Shown here piece after piece: positions 15,808-28,721 of a DNA stretch of 64,000 nt. How positions within the stretch are numbered: the stretch's first letter is position 1; each line of letters opens with the position of its first letter. The stretch spans positions 1 through 64,000 of the forward strand of contig NZ_JAAMQZ010000016.1 of the NCBI RefSeq assembly GCF_013522825.1. The letters run 5' to 3'. Position numbers and translations under genes: made by a program. Below the pieces are notes generated by a model, which did no database searches, was not told where the DNA came from, and saw only the letters and a list, made by a program, of their open reading frames with translations. This DNA is from Stutzerimonas stutzeri. Lineage in GTDB: Bacteria > Pseudomonadota > Gammaproteobacteria > Pseudomonadales > Pseudomonadaceae.

Positions 15808-15950
15808 CGACCGGCGCACCCCGGACCGAGCCGGCTCGCAACCAGGGCTCGCAGAATGTTCATGGAGTGCACCGAAATTGATCCAGATGAACATGCCGCT
15901 GTCGGCCCTGCTGCACAATGGGTCCGACCATCAGGCCAAGCGGAGTGATC

Positions 15951-17018
15951 ATGAACCAGGCACGAATCCTCAGGTTTCTGGCCATCGGCGGCGTTATCGC
16001 CGTCATCGCCGTGCTGATCTGGAACGAACTGCGCCCCAGCGGCCTGGGCGATAGCTTCGCCAGCGGCAACGGACGCATCGAGGCCACCGAGATCGACGTG
16101 GCGACCAAGCTGGCCGGGCGCGTGCTGGAAATCAATGTCGATGAGGGCGACTTCGTCCAGCCGGGCCAGGTGCTCGCACGCATGGATACCGAGGTGCTGC
16201 TGGCGCAACTCAACCAGGCCCGCGCCCAGGTGCGCCAGGCCGAGAATGCCATCCTCACTGCGCAGTCCATGGTCGCCATGCGCGAAAGCGAGAAGGCCAC
16301 CGCCGAGGCTGTGGTGCATCAGCGCCGCGCCGAACTGACCGCCGCGCAGAAGCGCCACCAGCGCACCGAAACCCTGGTGGCGCGCAACGCCATGGCACGC
16401 CAGCAGCTCGATGATGATCTGGCGGCGATGCAGAGCGCCCAGGCCGCCCTGGCGGCGGCACGCTCGCAGGTGCTGTCGGCAGAGGCAGGGATTGCCGCGG
16501 CGAAATCTCAGGTGATCGAGGCGCAATCGGCGGTCGAAGCGGCCCAGGCCAGCGTCGCCCGGCTGCAGGCGGATATCCGTGACAGCGAGCTGAAGAGCGA
16601 TCGCGTCGCCCGCGTGCAGTACCGTGTGACCCAGCCCGGCGAGGTGCTGGGTGCCGGCGGCAAGTTGCTCAACCTGGTCGATCTGGCCGATGTCTACATG
16701 ACCTTCTTTCTGCCAGAGCGACAAGCGGGCCGCGTCGCCATCGGCGCCGACGTGCATCTGGTGATCGATGCGGCGCCGCAATACGTAATCCCGGCCAAGG
16801 TCAGCTACGTGGCCAGCGTCGCGCAGTTCACGCCCAAGACCGTCGAGACCGAGAGCGAGCGCGAGAAGCTGATGTTCCGGGTCAAGGCACGGCTCGATCC
16901 CGAACTGCTGAGCAAGCACATGGACCAGGTCAAGACCGGCCTGCCCGGCATGGCCTACCTCAAGCTCGACGCCGATGCCGAATGGCCCGAACACCTGCGC
17001 GTCAACGTAGCGCCATGA
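15951..17018 (+). CDS. HlyD-family membrane fusion protein (YhiI-like)
   Basis: This is the periplasmic adaptor of an ABC exporter. It is 355 aa with an N-terminal membrane anchor (about 6-24), a biotinyl-lipoyl half motif [20 protein letters not shown] (about 39-58), a long Ala/Gln-rich coiled-coil hairpin (about 80-205), and the second lipoyl half with barrel ([20 protein letters not shown], about 226-245). The start at 15951 directly follows a GGAG-containing leader. Its stop overlaps the start of the large ATPase/permease gene as ATGA, so the two are co-translated. The tripartite set with the next two genes matches yhiI-rbbA-yhhJ of E. coli. Confidence 0.9.
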   Translation: MNQARILRFLAIGGVIAVIAVLIWNELRPSGLGDSFASGNGRIEATEIDVATKLAGRVLEINVDEGDFVQPGQVLARMDTEVLLAQLNQARAQVRQAENAILTAQSMVAMRESEKATAEAVVHQRRAELTAAQKRHQRTETLVARNAMARQQLDDDLAAMQSAQAALAAARSQVLSAEAGIAAAKSQVIEAQSAVEAAQASVARLQADIRDSELKSDRVARVQYRVTQPGEVLGAGGKLLNLVDLADVYMTFFLPERQAGRVAIGADVHLVIDAAPQYVIPAKVSYVASVAQFTPKTVETESEREKLMFRVKARLDPELLSKHMDQVKTGLPGMAYLKLDADAEWPEHLRVNVAP

Positions 17019-19756
17019 CGCCGGACGCAACGCCAGTGGCGCAGGTCGCAAACCTGACCCTGCGCTACGGCAGAACCCTTGCTCTCGACGACCTGAGCCT
17101 GGCGTTGCCGGCAGGCTGCATGGTCGGCCTGATCGGCCCGGATGGCGTCGGCAAGTCCAGCCTGCTGGCGCTGATCGCCGGTGCGCGACGGCTGCAGCAG
17201 GGCCGGGTGCAGGTGCTGGACGGCGACATGGCCGATGCCGCGCATCGCCGCCGGGTCTGTCCGCGCATCGCCTACATGCCGCAGGGCCTGGGCAAGAATC
17301 TCTACCCGACCCTCACCGTATTCGAGAACCTGGACTTCTTCGGCCGGCTGTTCGGCCAGGATGCCGAGGAGCGCCAGCGGCGCATCGCCGACCTCACCCA
17401 CAGTACCGGCCTGGCCGCCTTCACCGAACGCCCGGCGGGCAAGCTCTCCGGCGGCATGAAACAGAAGCTCGGCCTGTGCTGCGCGCTGATCCACGACCCC
17501 GACCTGCTGATCCTCGATGAGCCCACCACTGGCGTCGACCCGCTGGCGCGCAACCAGTTCTGGGAACTGATCGCCCGCATTCGCCAGAATCGCCCACAGA
17601 TGAGCGTGCTGGTAGCCACCGCCTACATGGACGAGGCGCAACGCTTCGACTGGCTGGTGGCCATGGACGAAGGTCGCATGCTGGCCACCGGCACTCCCGC
17701 CGAACTGCTGAACCGTACCGGCAGCGATGATCTGGAAGCCGCCTTCATCGCCCTGCTGCCGGAAGAAAAGCGCCGCGACCACCGCGCGCTGGTGATTCCG
17801 CCGCGCCAGCAGGCCGGCGGCGAGCCGGAAAGCGCCATCGAGGCCCACGACCTGACCCTGCGTTTCGGCGATTTCGTCGCGGTGGACAAGGTGAGCTTTC
17901 GCATCGAGCGCGGGGAAATCTTCGGCTTTCTCGGCTCCAACGGCTGCGGCAAGACCACCACCATGAAGATGCTCACCGGTCTGTTGCCCGCCAGCGAGGG
18001 CGAGGCCTTCCTGTTCGGCCAGCCGGTGGACCCGCGCGATATCGACACCCGCCGCCGGGTCGGCTACATGTCGCAGGCCTTCTCGCTGTATGGCGAGTTG
18101 AGCGTCGTGCAGAACCTTGAACTGCACGCACGGCTGTTCCACATCCCCAGAAACCAGCATGCCGAGCGGATACGCGAGATGCTGACGCGTTTCGGCCTGG
18201 AGTCGGTCGCCGACAGCCTGCCCAACGATCTGCCGCTGGGTGTCCGTCAGCGTCTGTCATTGGCGGTGGCGGTGATCCACAAACCGGAAATCCTGATCCT
18301 CGACGAGCCTACTTCCGGCGTCGATCCGGTGGCACGCGACGGTTTCTGGGCGCTGCTGATCCGGCTGTCACGCGATGATGGCGTGACCATCTTCATCTCC
18401 ACCCACTTCATGAACGAGGCGCTGCGCTGCGACCGCATGTCGATGATGCATGCCGGGCGCGTACTCGACAGCGACTCGCCCCGCGCGCTGATGGCCAAGC
18501 GCGGCCTGCCGACGCTGGAACAGACCTTTATCGCCTATCTGGAAGACGCCACCGGCGAAGGGCCAGCCACCAATGCCACGCCGCAGACGCTCCAGGCCGA
18601 ACCGATCGCCAGCGATGCCGCCGCACGGCAATCACGCTTCAGCCTGCAACGCCTGCTCAGCTACAGCGGACGCGAAGCGATGGAGCTGCGCCGCGACCCG
18701 ATTCGCGCCACCCTGGCCATGCTGGGCACCCTGATGCTGATGTTCATCATGGGCTACGGCATCAACATGGACGTGGAAAACCTCAGCTTCGCGGTGCTCG
18801 ACCGCGACCAGACCACCACCAGCCAGGCCTATGTGCAGAACATCGCCGGCTCACGTTACTTCAGCGAACGCGCGCCGCTGCACGACTATGGCGAACTGGA
18901 GCAGCGCATGCGTAGCGGCCAGATCAGCCTGGCGGTGGAAATCCCACCGAATTTCGGACGCGACCTGAAACGCGGCAACCCGCCTGAAGTGGGCTTCTGG
19001 ATCGACGGCGCAATGCCCATGCGCGCCGACACCATCAAGGGCTACGTACAGGGCATCCACCTGAGCTACCTGCAGCAACTGGCGCGCGAGGCCGGCCACG
19101 AGGCTGGCAGCCCGGTGGATATCGCCCTGCGCTACCGCTACAACCCGGACGTACAGAGCCTGCCAGCGATGGTGCCGGCGGTGATTCCGCTGCTGCTGAT
19201 GCTGATCCCGGCGATGCTCACCGCCCTCGGCGTGGTGCGTGAGAAGGAGCTGGGGTCGATCACCAACCTCTACGTCACACCGGTGACGCGCCTGGAATTC
19301 CTGCTCGGCAAGCAACTGCCCTATATCGCCCTGGGCATGATCAATTTCTTCATGCTGGTGGCGCTGGCGGTGCTGGTCTTCGGCGTGCCGGTCAAGGGCA
19401 GCCTGCTGACGCTGACGCTCGGTGCGCTGCTCTATGTCATCTGCGCCACTGCGCTGGGCCTGCTGATGTCGTCAATCCTCAACAGCCAGATCGCAGCCAT
19501 CTTCGGCACCGCCATCGCCACCCTGGTGCCGGCGGTACAGTTTTCCGGCCTGATGCATCCGATCTCTGCCATGGAGGGCGCTAGCGCCTTCATCGGCAAT
19601 ATCTACCCCACCAGTCACTTCCTGATCATCAGCCGCGGCGTGTTCTCCAAATCCCTTGGGCTGGCGGAGCTGTATCCCTATTTCATTCCCCTGCTGCTGG
19701 CGATTCCGCTGCTGACCCTGTTCAGCGTCGCCGGCCTGAAAAAGCAGGAGAAGTGA
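17015..19756 (+). CDS. rbbA: RbbA-type fused ABC transporter: two ATPase domains plus ABC-2 permease
   Basis: The protein is 913 aa. ABC domain 1 (about 8-235) has Walker [10 protein letters not shown] (about 41-49), LSGGM and [16 protein letters not shown] domain 2 (about 285-500) has GSNGCGKTT (about 307-315), an atypical signature [12 protein letters not shown] and [13 protein letters not shown]. The C-terminal ABC-2 permease (about 555-910) has one helix, a large periplasmic loop and five further helices. In E. coli RbbA was described as a ribosome-associated ATPase, but the architecture is that of an exporter. Starts at 17015 (ATGA overlap with the HlyD gene) and is followed one base later by a second ABC-2 permease gene. 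The substrate is unknown. Confidence 0.88.
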   Translation: MTPDATPVAQVANLTLRYGRTLALDDLSLALPAGCMVGLIGPDGVGKSSLLALIAGARRLQQGRVQVLDGDMADAAHRRRVCPRIAYMPQGLGKNLYPTLTVFENLDFFGRLFGQDAEERQRRIADLTHSTGLAAFTERPAGKLSGGMKQKLGLCCALIHDPDLLILDEPTTGVDPLARNQFWELIARIRQNRPQMSVLVATAYMDEAQRFDWLVAMDEGRMLATGTPAELLNRTGSDDLEAAFIALLPEEKRRDHRALVIPPRQQAGGEPESAIEAHDLTLRFGDFVAVDKVSFRIERGEIFGFLGSNGCGKTTTMKMLTGLLPASEGEAFLFGQPVDPRDIDTRRRVGYMSQAFSLYGELSVVQNLELHARLFHIPRNQHAERIREMLTRFGLESVADSLPNDLPLGVRQRLSLAVAVIHKPEILILDEPTSGVDPVARDGFWALLIRLSRDDGVTIFISTHFMNEALRCDRMSMMHAGRVLDSDSPRALMAKRGLPTLEQTFIAYLEDATGEGPATNATPQTLQAEPIASDAAARQSRFSLQRLLSYSGREAMELRRDPIRATLAMLGTLMLMFIMGYGINMDVENLSFAVLDRDQTTTSQAYVQNIAGSRYFSERAPLHDYGELEQRMRSGQISLAVEIPPNFGRDLKRGNPPEVGFWIDGAMPMRADTIKGYVQGIHLSYLQQLAREAGHEAGSPVDIALRYRYNPDVQSLPAMVPAVIPLLLMLIPAMLTALGVVREKELGSITNLYVTPVTRLEFLLGKQLPYIALGMINFFMLVALAVLVFGVPVKGSLLTLTLGALLYVICATALGLLMSSILNSQIAAIFGTAIATLVPAVQFSGLMHPISAMEGASAFIGNIYPTSHFLIISRGVFSKSLGLAELYPYFIPLLLAIPLLTLFSVAGLKKQEK

Positions 19757-19757
19757 A

Positions 19758-20873
19758 ATGAGGAAGCTTTCCAACATCCTGCAACTGGGCATCAAGGAGC
19801 TGCGCAGCCTGTACCGCGACCCGGCGCTGCTGTTGCTGATCGTCTACGCCTTCACGCTGGGTATCTACTCCAGCGCCACCGGCGTGCCCGAGGCACCGCA
19901 CCGCGCCACCATCGGCATCATCGACGAAGACCAGTCGCAGGCTTCGACGCGTATCGTCAACGCCTTCCAGCTGCCCTATTTCCTGCCACCCAAAGCCATT
20001 GACCTGGCCGCGATGGACAGCGGCATGGACGCCGCGCGCTACACCTTCACGCTGAATATCCCGCCGAACTTCCAGCAGGACCTGCTCGCCGGGCGCCAGC
20101 CGAGTATCCAGCTCAATGTCGACGCCACCCAGATCAGCCAGGCCTTCACCGGCGCCGGGCACATCCAGCAGATCATCACGGCCGAAGTCGCGGAATTTCT
20201 CAGCCGCTACCGCCAGGTCGATGCCTATCCCGTGCGGGCGGTGGTGCACACGGCCTTCAACCCGAACCTGCTGCGCGCCTGGTTCGGCGCGGTGAACGAA
20301 GTGATCAACCAGATCACCATGCTCTCGATCATCCTCACCGGCGCCGCGCTGATCCGCGAGCGCGAGCACGGCACCATCGAACACCTGCTGGTGATGCCGG
20401 TGACGCCCTTCGAGATCATGTCGGCCAAGGTCTGGTCGATGGGGCTGGTGGTGCTGCTGGCCTCAGCCTTCGCCCTGCGCCTCGTCGTCGAAGGCTGGCT
20501 GCAGGTGCCGATCCAGGGTTCGATCCTGCTGTTCATGGGCGGCGCCGCTTTGCACCTGTTCGCCACCACCTCCATCGGCATCTTCTTCGGCACCCTGGCG
20601 CGCTCGATGCCGCAGCTGGGCCTGCTGATCATCCTGGTGCTGATTCCGCTGCAGATCCTTTCCGGCGGCATGACCCCGCGCGAAAGCATGCCGGAGGCAG
20701 TGCAGCACATCATGCTGGCGGCACCGACCACACACTTCGTCGAACTGGCCCAGGCGATCCTGTTTCGCGGCGCCGGGATCAACATCGTCTGGCCGCAGCT
20801 GCTGGCGCTGGCAGTGATTGGCAGCGCCTTCTTCGTCGGCGCCCTGTCGCGGCTGCGCAAGTCGCTGCGCTAA
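19758..20873 (+). CDS. ABC-2 type permease (YhhJ-like)
   Basis: This is the inner-membrane permease subunit of the HlyD/RbbA exporter. It is 371 aa with one N-terminal helix (about 22-40), a soluble periplasmic region (about 45-185) and five C-terminal helices (about 190-370). It has the ABC-2 motif REREHGTIEHLLVMPVTPFEIMSAK split by the second membrane segment and the closing LSGGMTPRESMPEAVQHIM. Its start is one base after the rbbA stop. It pairs with the permease half of RbbA to complete two membrane domains. It is convergent with the GGDEF gene, and the stop codons overlap by four bases on opposite strands. Confidence 0.88.
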   Translation: MRKLSNILQLGIKELRSLYRDPALLLLIVYAFTLGIYSSATGVPEAPHRATIGIIDEDQSQASTRIVNAFQLPYFLPPKAIDLAAMDSGMDAARYTFTLNIPPNFQQDLLAGRQPSIQLNVDATQISQAFTGAGHIQQIITAEVAEFLSRYRQVDAYPVRAVVHTAFNPNLLRAWFGAVNEVINQITMLSIILTGAALIREREHGTIEHLLVMPVTPFEIMSAKVWSMGLVVLLASAFALRLVVEGWLQVPIQGSILLFMGGAALHLFATTSIGIFFGTLARSMPQLGLLIILVLIPLQILSGGMTPRESMPEAVQHIMLAAPTTHFVELAQAILFRGAGINIVWPQLLALAVIGSAFFVGALSRLRKSLR

Positions 20874-21904
20874 GAAGGCTCCGCACAAGCCGCCGTCTGG
20901 ATACGATTGCGCCCGGAGCGCTTGGCCTGCAACAGCGCCTGGTCGGCCTCGCCCAGCAACGTATCGAGGCAGACCGCCTCATGCTCGTGCACCGCCACGC
21001 CAAAGCTTGCGGTGCAGCCAAGCGAGCGCCCCTCGCACTCGACCACCAGCGATTCGATATCGGCGCGCAGGCGCTCGGCAATCGCCCAGGCCTGCTGCAT
21101 GCGCGTATCCGGCAGCAGCACCGCGAACTCCTCGCCACCCATGCGACCCAAGACATCCCCCGGGCGCAGCAGGGGCGGCAACCGCTGACCAATGGCGCGC
21201 AGCAAGGCATCGCCGGCAGCATGGCCGTGGGTGTCATTGATATGTTTGAAATGATCGACATCGAACATCAGCACAGCGACCGGATAACCGGCACGCGCAC
21301 GCCGGCAGAAGCGCTCGCCCAGGTCGAAGAAGGCTCGACGGTTGTTCAGCCCGGTCAGCTCGTCGGTTCGTGCCAGCGCCTCGGCACGAGCAACCGCCTT
21401 TTCCAGCGCCTGCTCCATGCGCTTGCGATCAGTGATGTCGGCGGCGATCTCCAGCCGCACGATGCGCCCGTCAGTCCATTCGATGGCCTGGTCACGACAT
21501 TGATACCAGTGGCCATTGCGGGTGTTCTGAAATTCCCAGACATGCACGCCGGAAGGCTTGCCATCGACATCCAGCAGCCGGGAATTGCTGCAGAAGCCGC
21601 AGGGGCCATCCTGGTTGTCCTGCAGCACCTGCCAGCACCTGCGCCCATGGAAATCACCCCATTTCTGGCGACCGTAAGCGTTGACGTACAGCAGCTCGTG
21701 GCTGTCCATGTCCGCCACGTACACCAACGCATCGAGGCGGTCGAGGATGGTCGCCAGGCTGGCCTCGGCCACCCCGAGGCCGGGCGGGGGCGCAACGCCC
21801 TGAAAATCCGAATCGAGTGGCAGGGTATGCACTCCTTTGTTTTTCTTGCCGACAATCAAAGCCGCTTCGCTCAAATACCAGACAGCTTGCCGTCGCCGAC
21901 ACAC
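20870..21904 (-). CDS. PAS-GGDEF diguanylate cyclase
   Basis: The protein makes cyclic di-GMP. It has a PAS domain (about 45-160: [19 protein letters not shown] ... [19 protein letters not shown]) and a GGDEF domain (about 180-335) with GGEEF active site. RPGD five residues before GGEEF is the product-inhibition I-site. A Cys pair in DGPCGFC of the PAS region could bind metal or sense redox state. No membrane segment is seen, so it is probably cytoplasmic. The start is uncertain: the frame opens with a GTG at 21904, and another GTG at 21832 lies inside an AGGAG context. The active site looks intact. Confidence 0.88.
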   Translation of the reverse strand: MCRRRQAVWYLSEAALIVGKKNKGVHTLPLDSDFQGVAPPPGLGVAEASLATILDRLDALVYVADMDSHELLYVNAYGRQKWGDFHGRRCWQVLQDNQDGPCGFCSNSRLLDVDGKPSGVHVWEFQNTRNGHWYQCRDQAIEWTDGRIVRLEIAADITDRKRMEQALEKAVARAEALARTDELTGLNNRRAFFDLGERFCRRARAGYPVAVLMFDVDHFKHINDTHGHAAGDALLRAIGQRLPPLLRPGDVLGRMGGEEFAVLLPDTRMQQAWAIAERLRADIESLVVECEGRSLGCTASFGVAVHEHEAVCLDTLLGEADQALLQAKRSGRNRIQTAACAEPS

Positions 21905-22071
21905 CGATGCAAGTTCGCCATCATTGCGGAGGATTGGCGCCTGTTATGCTAAATACGTCGCGCGCAGAGCGCCGCCATCTGCAGTTTCGGAATTTTTGCC
22001 TGCTCAACCGGTCTATCAGCCGACATGCTAGAACCTGCCGCCCTGCAACACGCCAAGGAAGTCCACCCATC

Positions 22072-23145
22072 ATGCGTATTCTCGTCACCGGCGGAGCCGG
22101 TTTCATCGGTTCGGCCCTGATCCGTCATCTCATTCGCGACACCGGGCACAGCGTGCTCAACCTGGACAAACTCACCTACGCCGGCAATCTCGAATCCCTG
22201 GCGCACGTGGATGGCGATACGCGCTATCAGTTCCTGCAGGCCGACATCGCCGACCGCGAGCGGGTCAGCGAAGCGCTGCTGGAGTTCCAGCCGGACGCCA
22301 TCATGCACCTGGCCGCCGAATCCCATGTCGATCGCTCCATCGACGGTCCGGCCGAGTTCATCCAGACCAACATCGTCGGCACCTACCAGTTGCTGGAAGC
22401 TGCCCGCGCCTACTGGCAGAGCCTGCCGGAAGGCCGTCGTGAAGCCTTCCGCTTCCATCACATTTCCACCGACGAGGTGTACGGCGACCTGCACGGCGTC
22501 GACGACCTGTTCACCGAGACCACGCCCTACGCGCCCAGCTCGCCCTATTCTGCGAGCAAGGCTTCGTCCGACCATCTGGTCCGTGCCTGGCAGCGCACCT
22601 ACGGCCTGCCGGTGCTGATCACCAACTGCTCGAACAACTACGGCCCCTATCACTTCCCCGAGAAGCTGATCCCGCTGGTGATCCTCAACGCGCTGGATGG
22701 CAAGCCGCTGCCGGTCTACGGCGACGGCGCCCAGGTGCGTGACTGGCTCTACGTCGAGGATCACGCCCGTGCGCTGTTCAAGGTGGTCAGTGAAGGGAAG
22801 GTCGGCGAGACCTACAACATCGGCGGCCACAACGAGCAGAAGAACATCGACGTGGTGCGCGGCATCTGCGCGCTGCTGGAAGAGCTGGCGCCGAGCAAGC
22901 CCGAAGGCGTGGCGCGCTATGAAGACCTGATCACCTTCGTCAAGGATCGCCCCGGCCACGACCTGCGCTACGCCATCGATGCCGGCAAGATCGAGCGCGA
23001 GCTGGGCTGGGTCCCGCAGGAAACCTTCCAGACCGGCCTGCGCAAGACCGTGCAGTGGTATCTGGACAACCTCGAATGGTGCCGTCGCGTACAGGATGGC
23101 AGCTATCAACGTGAGCGCCTCGGCGCCCTGGAGAACATCGCATGA
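22072..23145 (+). CDS. rmlB: dTDP-glucose 4,6-dehydratase RmlB
   Basis: This enzyme converts dTDP-D-glucose to dTDP-4-keto-6-deoxy-D-glucose, the second step of dTDP-L-rhamnose synthesis. It is 357 aa, the family size. It has the NAD-binding GGAGFIGS (about 8-15), [13 protein letters not shown], the catalytic STDEVYG, the YSASK dyad (Tyr and Lys), and [14 protein letters not shown]. The start at 22072 gives [13 protein letters not shown], the normal N-terminus; the longer upstream frame is not family-like. It overlaps rmlA by four bases. Rhamnose is used for LPS core or O-antigen and, in some species, rhamnolipid. Confidence 0.96.
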   Translation: MRILVTGGAGFIGSALIRHLIRDTGHSVLNLDKLTYAGNLESLAHVDGDTRYQFLQADIADRERVSEALLEFQPDAIMHLAAESHVDRSIDGPAEFIQTNIVGTYQLLEAARAYWQSLPEGRREAFRFHHISTDEVYGDLHGVDDLFTETTPYAPSSPYSASKASSDHLVRAWQRTYGLPVLITNCSNNYGPYHFPEKLIPLVILNALDGKPLPVYGDGAQVRDWLYVEDHARALFKVVSEGKVGETYNIGGHNEQKNIDVVRGICALLEELAPSKPEGVARYEDLITFVKDRPGHDLRYAIDAGKIERELGWVPQETFQTGLRKTVQWYLDNLEWCRRVQDGSYQRERLGALENIA

Positions 23146-24014
23146 AGGGAATCATCCTCGCCGGCGGCTCCGGCACCCGGCTGCACCCGATCACCCTCGG
23201 GGTATCCAAGCAGCTGCTGCCGATCTACGACAAACCCATGGCCTACTATCCGATCTCGGTGCTGATGCTCGCCGGCATCCGCGAGATCCTGGTCATCTCC
23301 ACACCACAGGACCTGCCGCAGTACCGCAACCTGCTGGGCGACGGCAGCCAGTTCGGGGTCAGCTTCAGCTATGCCGAGCAGCCCTCGCCGGACGGCCTGG
23401 CCCAGGCCTTCCTGATCGGCGAGCAATTCATCGGCGACGATTCGGTGTGCCTGATCCTCGGCGACAACATCTTCCACGGCCAGCATTTCACCGAGAAGCT
23501 GCAGCGCGCCTCGGCGCAGAAAAGCGGCGCCACGGTGTTCGGCTACTGGGTCAAGGACCCCGAGCGCTTCGGCGTGATCGACTTCGACGAGAACGGCAAG
23601 GCGCTGTCCATCGAGGAAAAGCCGCAGCAGCCCAAGTCCAGCTATGCGGTCACCGGTCTGTACTTCTACGACAACGACGTGATCGAGATCGCCAAGTCGA
23701 TCAAGCCCTCGCCGCGCGGCGAGCTGGAGATTACCGACGTCAACAATGCCTACCTCAGGCGTGGCGACCTCAACGTCGAGCGTTTCGGTCGCGGCTTCGC
23801 CTGGCTCGACACCGGCACCCACGACAGCCTGCTGGAAGCCTCGCAGTATGTGCAGACCATCGAGCATCGCCAGGGCCTGAAGGTCGCCTGCCTGGAGGAA
23901 ATCGCCTACCAGCACAAGTGGATCGACCGCGAGCAGCTGCTGCGCCGCGCCGATGCGCTGGGCAAGACCGGCTATGGCCAGTACCTGTTCAAGATCGCCG
24001 GGGAACACCCATGA
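23142..24014 (+). CDS. rmlA: Glucose-1-phosphate thymidylyltransferase RmlA
   Basis: The enzyme makes dTDP-glucose from dTTP and glucose-1-phosphate, the committed and dTDP-rhamnose-inhibited step. It is 290 aa with the nucleotidyltransferase signature [16 protein letters not shown] (about 3-18), [23 protein letters not shown], and VEEKP-type loop [20 protein letters not shown]. It overlaps rmlB upstream and rmlC downstream by four bases each (ATGA), so all products are translationally coupled. Gene order here is B-A-C-D, whereas I recall B-D-A-C in P. aeruginosa. Confidence 0.96.
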   Translation: MKGIILAGGSGTRLHPITLGVSKQLLPIYDKPMAYYPISVLMLAGIREILVISTPQDLPQYRNLLGDGSQFGVSFSYAEQPSPDGLAQAFLIGEQFIGDDSVCLILGDNIFHGQHFTEKLQRASAQKSGATVFGYWVKDPERFGVIDFDENGKALSIEEKPQQPKSSYAVTGLYFYDNDVIEIAKSIKPSPRGELEITDVNNAYLRRGDLNVERFGRGFAWLDTGTHDSLLEASQYVQTIEHRQGLKVACLEEIAYQHKWIDREQLLRRADALGKTGYGQYLFKIAGEHP

Positions 24015-24556
24015 AGGTCATCGAAACCAGCATTCCCGATGTGCTGATCATCGAGCCGAAGGTCTTCGGCGACGAGCGCGGATTCTTCTACGAGAGCTTC
24101 AACGCCGCAGCCTTCGAGGCGGCGACCGGGCTCACGCGCAGTTTCGTCCAGGACAACCATTCCAAGTCCCAGCGCGGCGTGCTGCGCGGCCTGCATTACC
24201 AGATCCAGCAACCCCAGGGGAAACTGGTGCGGGTGGTGGCCGGCGAGGTGTTCGACGTGGCCGTGGACCTGCGCCGCAGCTCGCCGAGCTTCGGGCGCTG
24301 GACCGGCACCCGCCTGAGCGCCGAGAACCAGCGCCAGCTGTGGATTCCCGAAGGCTTCGCGCATGGCTTCGTGGTCCTCAGCGAGAGTGCCGAGTTTCTC
24401 TACAAGACCACCGACTACTATGCGCCGGAGCATGAGCGCAGCCTGCTGTGGAACGACCCCGAACTGGGTATCGAATGGCCCATCGACGAATCGCCGCAGT
24501 TGTCCGCCAAGGACATCGCAGGCAAACGCCTGAGTGAGGTTGAACTTTTTCCATGA
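24011..24556 (+). CDS. rmlC: dTDP-4-dehydrorhamnose 3,5-epimerase RmlC
   Basis: This cupin-fold epimerase performs the third step, giving dTDP-4-keto-L-rhamnose. It is 181 aa, as expected. Visible motifs are [11 protein letters not shown] (about 20-30), [18 protein letters not shown] (about 47-64; His of LRGLH is the catalytic base), [20 protein letters not shown], and [14 protein letters not shown]. It overlaps rmlA and rmlD by four bases each. Nothing unusual was seen. Confidence 0.96.
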   Translation: MKVIETSIPDVLIIEPKVFGDERGFFYESFNAAAFEAATGLTRSFVQDNHSKSQRGVLRGLHYQIQQPQGKLVRVVAGEVFDVAVDLRRSSPSFGRWTGTRLSAENQRQLWIPEGFAHGFVVLSESAEFLYKTTDYYAPEHERSLLWNDPELGIEWPIDESPQLSAKDIAGKRLSEVELFP

Positions 24557-25467
24557 AGATCCTGGTCACCGGCAGCAAGGGGCAACTGTCGCAAGAGCTG
24601 CAGCTGGCACTCGCCGGTGAAGGAAAGGTGCTTGCACTCGGTCATCAGGCCCTGAACCTGGCCGAACCGGAGCAGATTCGCCAGCAGGTGCGCCTGCTGC
24701 GTCCCGACCTGATCATCAACGCGGCGGCCTATACCGCCGTCGATTCCGCGCAGAGCGACCGCCAACAGGCTTTCGCGGTCAACGCCACAGGACCCGGCGT
24801 GCTGGCGGAAGAAGCAGCACGCCTCGATGTCCCGCTGATTCACTATTCCACCGACTACGTATTCGATGGGCGCAAGCCCGCGCCTTATCAGGAACATGAT
24901 CAGACTGCGCCGCTGAGCGTCTATGGCGAGAGCAAGCTGGCCGGCGAACAGGCCATCCAGGCTGTCGCTGGCGAGCATCTGATCCTGCGCACCAGCTGGG
25001 TCTATTCGCTGTACGGGCGCAACTTCCTGCTGACCATGCAACGCTTGATGCAGGAGCGTGACGCGCTGTCGATCGTCGACGACGAGATCGGCGCGCCGAC
25101 CTGGGCCGGCAGCATCGCCACGGCCACTGCCGGGATCGTGCAGCAGTGGCGCACCGGCAAGGGCAGTCTCAGCGGCCTGTATCACCTGTCCGCCACCGGC
25201 GAAACCTCCTGGTACGGCTTCGCCTGCAGCATTGCCGAACACCTCAAGCAACAGGACCGGTTACGCGCCAGGCTCGAACCGATTGCCTCCAAGGACTACC
25301 CGACCGCCGCCCAGCGCCCACTCAATTCACGCCTGGACTGCGCTCAGCTGCAACACGACTGGAACCTCCAGCTCCCCGACTGGGAAGCGGCGCTACAGGA
25401 CTGCCTGTCCAGCCCACGCAGCCCCCAGGCCGCCGCACACGGCATGCAGGCTATCCAGAACGCCTGA
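24553..25467 (+). CDS. rmlD: dTDP-4-dehydrorhamnose reductase RmlD
   Basis: This NAD(P)H-dependent reductase completes dTDP-L-rhamnose. It is 304 aa with the nucleotide-binding [31 protein letters not shown], the STDYVFDG motif and YGESKLAGE (catalytic Tyr/Lys). C-terminal NSRLDCAQL is the family substrate-binding segment. It is coupled to rmlC by a four-base overlap and ends the rml operon, 63 bp before the dctB start used here. The rml-dct adjacency matches P. aeruginosa. Confidence 0.95.
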   Translation: MKILVTGSKGQLSQELQLALAGEGKVLALGHQALNLAEPEQIRQQVRLLRPDLIINAAAYTAVDSAQSDRQQAFAVNATGPGVLAEEAARLDVPLIHYSTDYVFDGRKPAPYQEHDQTAPLSVYGESKLAGEQAIQAVAGEHLILRTSWVYSLYGRNFLLTMQRLMQERDALSIVDDEIGAPTWAGSIATATAGIVQQWRTGKGSLSGLYHLSATGETSWYGFACSIAEHLKQQDRLRARLEPIASKDYPTAAQRPLNSRLDCAQLQHDWNLQLPDWEAALQDCLSSPRSPQAAAHGMQAIQNA

Positions 25468-25530
25468 CAAGTCGTGGCTCCCATGCAGCCCTGAGTGTGC
25501 ATAATGTGCGCGAATCCCAGGCGCATCCGC

Positions 25531-27330
25531 ATGACTCCACCCGAATCCCTCCGTCGCCCACGCTGGCGCAACCTGGCGTTGCTGACGCTGCTGCTCGCGC
25601 CGCTGCTGTGGCCGTTGCAACAGCTGGCCGAGCGCTATTACCGCAACGAACGGATCGAACAGAACCGCCAGACCCTGGACCTCTACGTCGCCAACCTGCT
25701 CGGCACCCTGCGCCAATACGAGGTGCTGCCGCGCATTCTCGGCGACCTGCCGGACCTGCGCAGCCTGTTGCGTGACAGCCAAAGCCCCGCCCTGACCGAT
25801 CAGGCCAATCGCCTGCTGAACCGGCTGCGCCAGCAGACGGGTGCCGACGTCATCTATCTGATGGATACCAACGGGCTGACCCTGGCCACCTCCAACTGGG
25901 ATGCCGAAGACAGCTTCATTGGCCGCAACTTCGCCTTCCGCCCCTATTTCCGCCAGGCGATGGAGGGCCAGCTCGGGCGCTTCTACGGTCTGGGCAACAC
26001 TTCCGGCAAGCGCGGCTACTATTTCGGTGCGGCGGTACGCGACGATGAGGGCACTCTCGGCGTACTGGTGGTCAAGGTCGATCTGGACCACACCGAAACG
26101 CTCTGGGGCAATGCCCCCGAGCAACTGCTGGTTACCGACAGTTTCGGCGTGGTGATTCTCACCTCCCGCCCCGACTGGCGCTTCCGTGCCAGCCGCGCCC
26201 TGGATGCCGAAGAACGCGAGCAGATCGCCTTCGACCAGCCCTACCCGACAATCACGCCACAGCCCCTGACGCTGGATATCGAACGTTGGCTGATCCAGAG
26301 CCGCGAACTGAAGGAAACCGGCTGGACGGTACGCATCCTCGCCCCCATCACCCTGCTCGAACGCCCGGTACGCACCGTGGTGGCCATCGGCGGCGCCACC
26401 CTCGCCGCACTGTTGCTGCTGGTCGGCCTGTGGATGCAGCGGCGGCGACATTACCTTGAACGCATCGCCCTGGATGCCAGAGCACGACAGCAGCTGGAAC
26501 GCCGCGTGCAGGAGCGCACCCAGGACCTGGAGGCACTCAACAGCCGTCTCAAGCAGGAAGTCCTGGAACGTGAGCAGGCCCAGCAGGAACTGGTCCGCGC
26601 CCAGGACGAACTGCTGCAGGCCGGCAAGCTGTCGGCGCTGGGTACCATGAGCGCCAGCATCAGCCACGAGCTCAACCAGCCGCTGGGCGCCATCCGCAGC
26701 TATGCCGACAATGCCGGGGTACTGCTCGACCAGCAGCGCAACGACGAGGCGCGTGACAACCTCCGGCTGATCAGCGAACTCACCGCGCGCATGGCCTCGA
26801 TCATTGCCCACCTGCGCGCCTTCGCCCGCCGCGACCGCCATGCGCCCGAGCGGGTAGCGCTGCAGCCGGCGCTGGACGATGCCCTGGCGCTGCTGGCCAA
26901 GCGCCGCCAAGGCATGGGGGTCGAGCTGATCCGCGATCTGCCGGAGGCGACCCTCTGGGTCCAGGCCGGCGAGACACGGCTGCGGCAGATTCTGTCCAAT
27001 CTGCTGGCCAATGCCCTCGATGCACTGAACGAGCGACCACCGGGGCGACGTATCTGGCTGCGTGCCGAGCGACACGAAGAAGGCATCCTGCTGACCCTGC
27101 GCGACAACGGTCCCGGCTTCAGCGCCGAGGCCCTGCAACGCGCCCGCGAGCCCTTCTTCACCACCAAGACCAGCACCCAGGGCCTGGGCCTGGGTCTGGC
27201 CATCTGCGATACCCTTGCCCGCGCCCTGGATGGCGAGCTGACCCTGGCCAACCATCCCGAAGGCGGCGCCCAGTTATGTCTTTACCTGCGCAGCGCCGAT
27301 CCGGGCGTGACCTTTCCGAGCGAGGACTGA
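25531..27330 (+). CDS. dctB: C4-dicarboxylate sensor histidine kinase DctB
   Basis: This membrane sensor detects succinate, fumarate or malate with its periplasmic domain and phosphorylates DctD. It is 599 aa from the ATG at 25531: membrane segment about 15-33, double-PAS/Cache periplasmic domain about 40-280 (ADVIYLMDTNGLTLATSNWD, GRNFAFRPYFRQAMEGQ), and a second membrane segment about 288-308. A coiled linker (about 315-375), HisKA with SISHELNQPLGAIRSYADN, and HATPase with NALDAL, DNGPGF and GLGLGLAIC follow. The periplasmic motifs match DctB. An ATG at 25504 is an alternative start. dctD starts five bases after its stop. Confidence 0.92.
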   Translation: MTPPESLRRPRWRNLALLTLLLAPLLWPLQQLAERYYRNERIEQNRQTLDLYVANLLGTLRQYEVLPRILGDLPDLRSLLRDSQSPALTDQANRLLNRLRQQTGADVIYLMDTNGLTLATSNWDAEDSFIGRNFAFRPYFRQAMEGQLGRFYGLGNTSGKRGYYFGAAVRDDEGTLGVLVVKVDLDHTETLWGNAPEQLLVTDSFGVVILTSRPDWRFRASRALDAEEREQIAFDQPYPTITPQPLTLDIERWLIQSRELKETGWTVRILAPITLLERPVRTVVAIGGATLAALLLLVGLWMQRRRHYLERIALDARARQQLERRVQERTQDLEALNSRLKQEVLEREQAQQELVRAQDELLQAGKLSALGTMSASISHELNQPLGAIRSYADNAGVLLDQQRNDEARDNLRLISELTARMASIIAHLRAFARRDRHAPERVALQPALDDALALLAKRRQGMGVELIRDLPEATLWVQAGETRLRQILSNLLANALDALNERPPGRRIWLRAERHEEGILLTLRDNGPGFSAEALQRAREPFFTTKTSTQGLGLGLAICDTLARALDGELTLANHPEGGAQLCLYLRSADPGVTFPSED

Positions 27331-27335
27331 ACCGC

Positions 27336-28721
<1,386 letters not shown>

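Noticed and set aside
25393..27255. 620-codon minus-strand frame opposite dctB
   Set aside because: Codon-shadow of a high-GC gene; the plus strand encodes an unmistakable DctB kinase.
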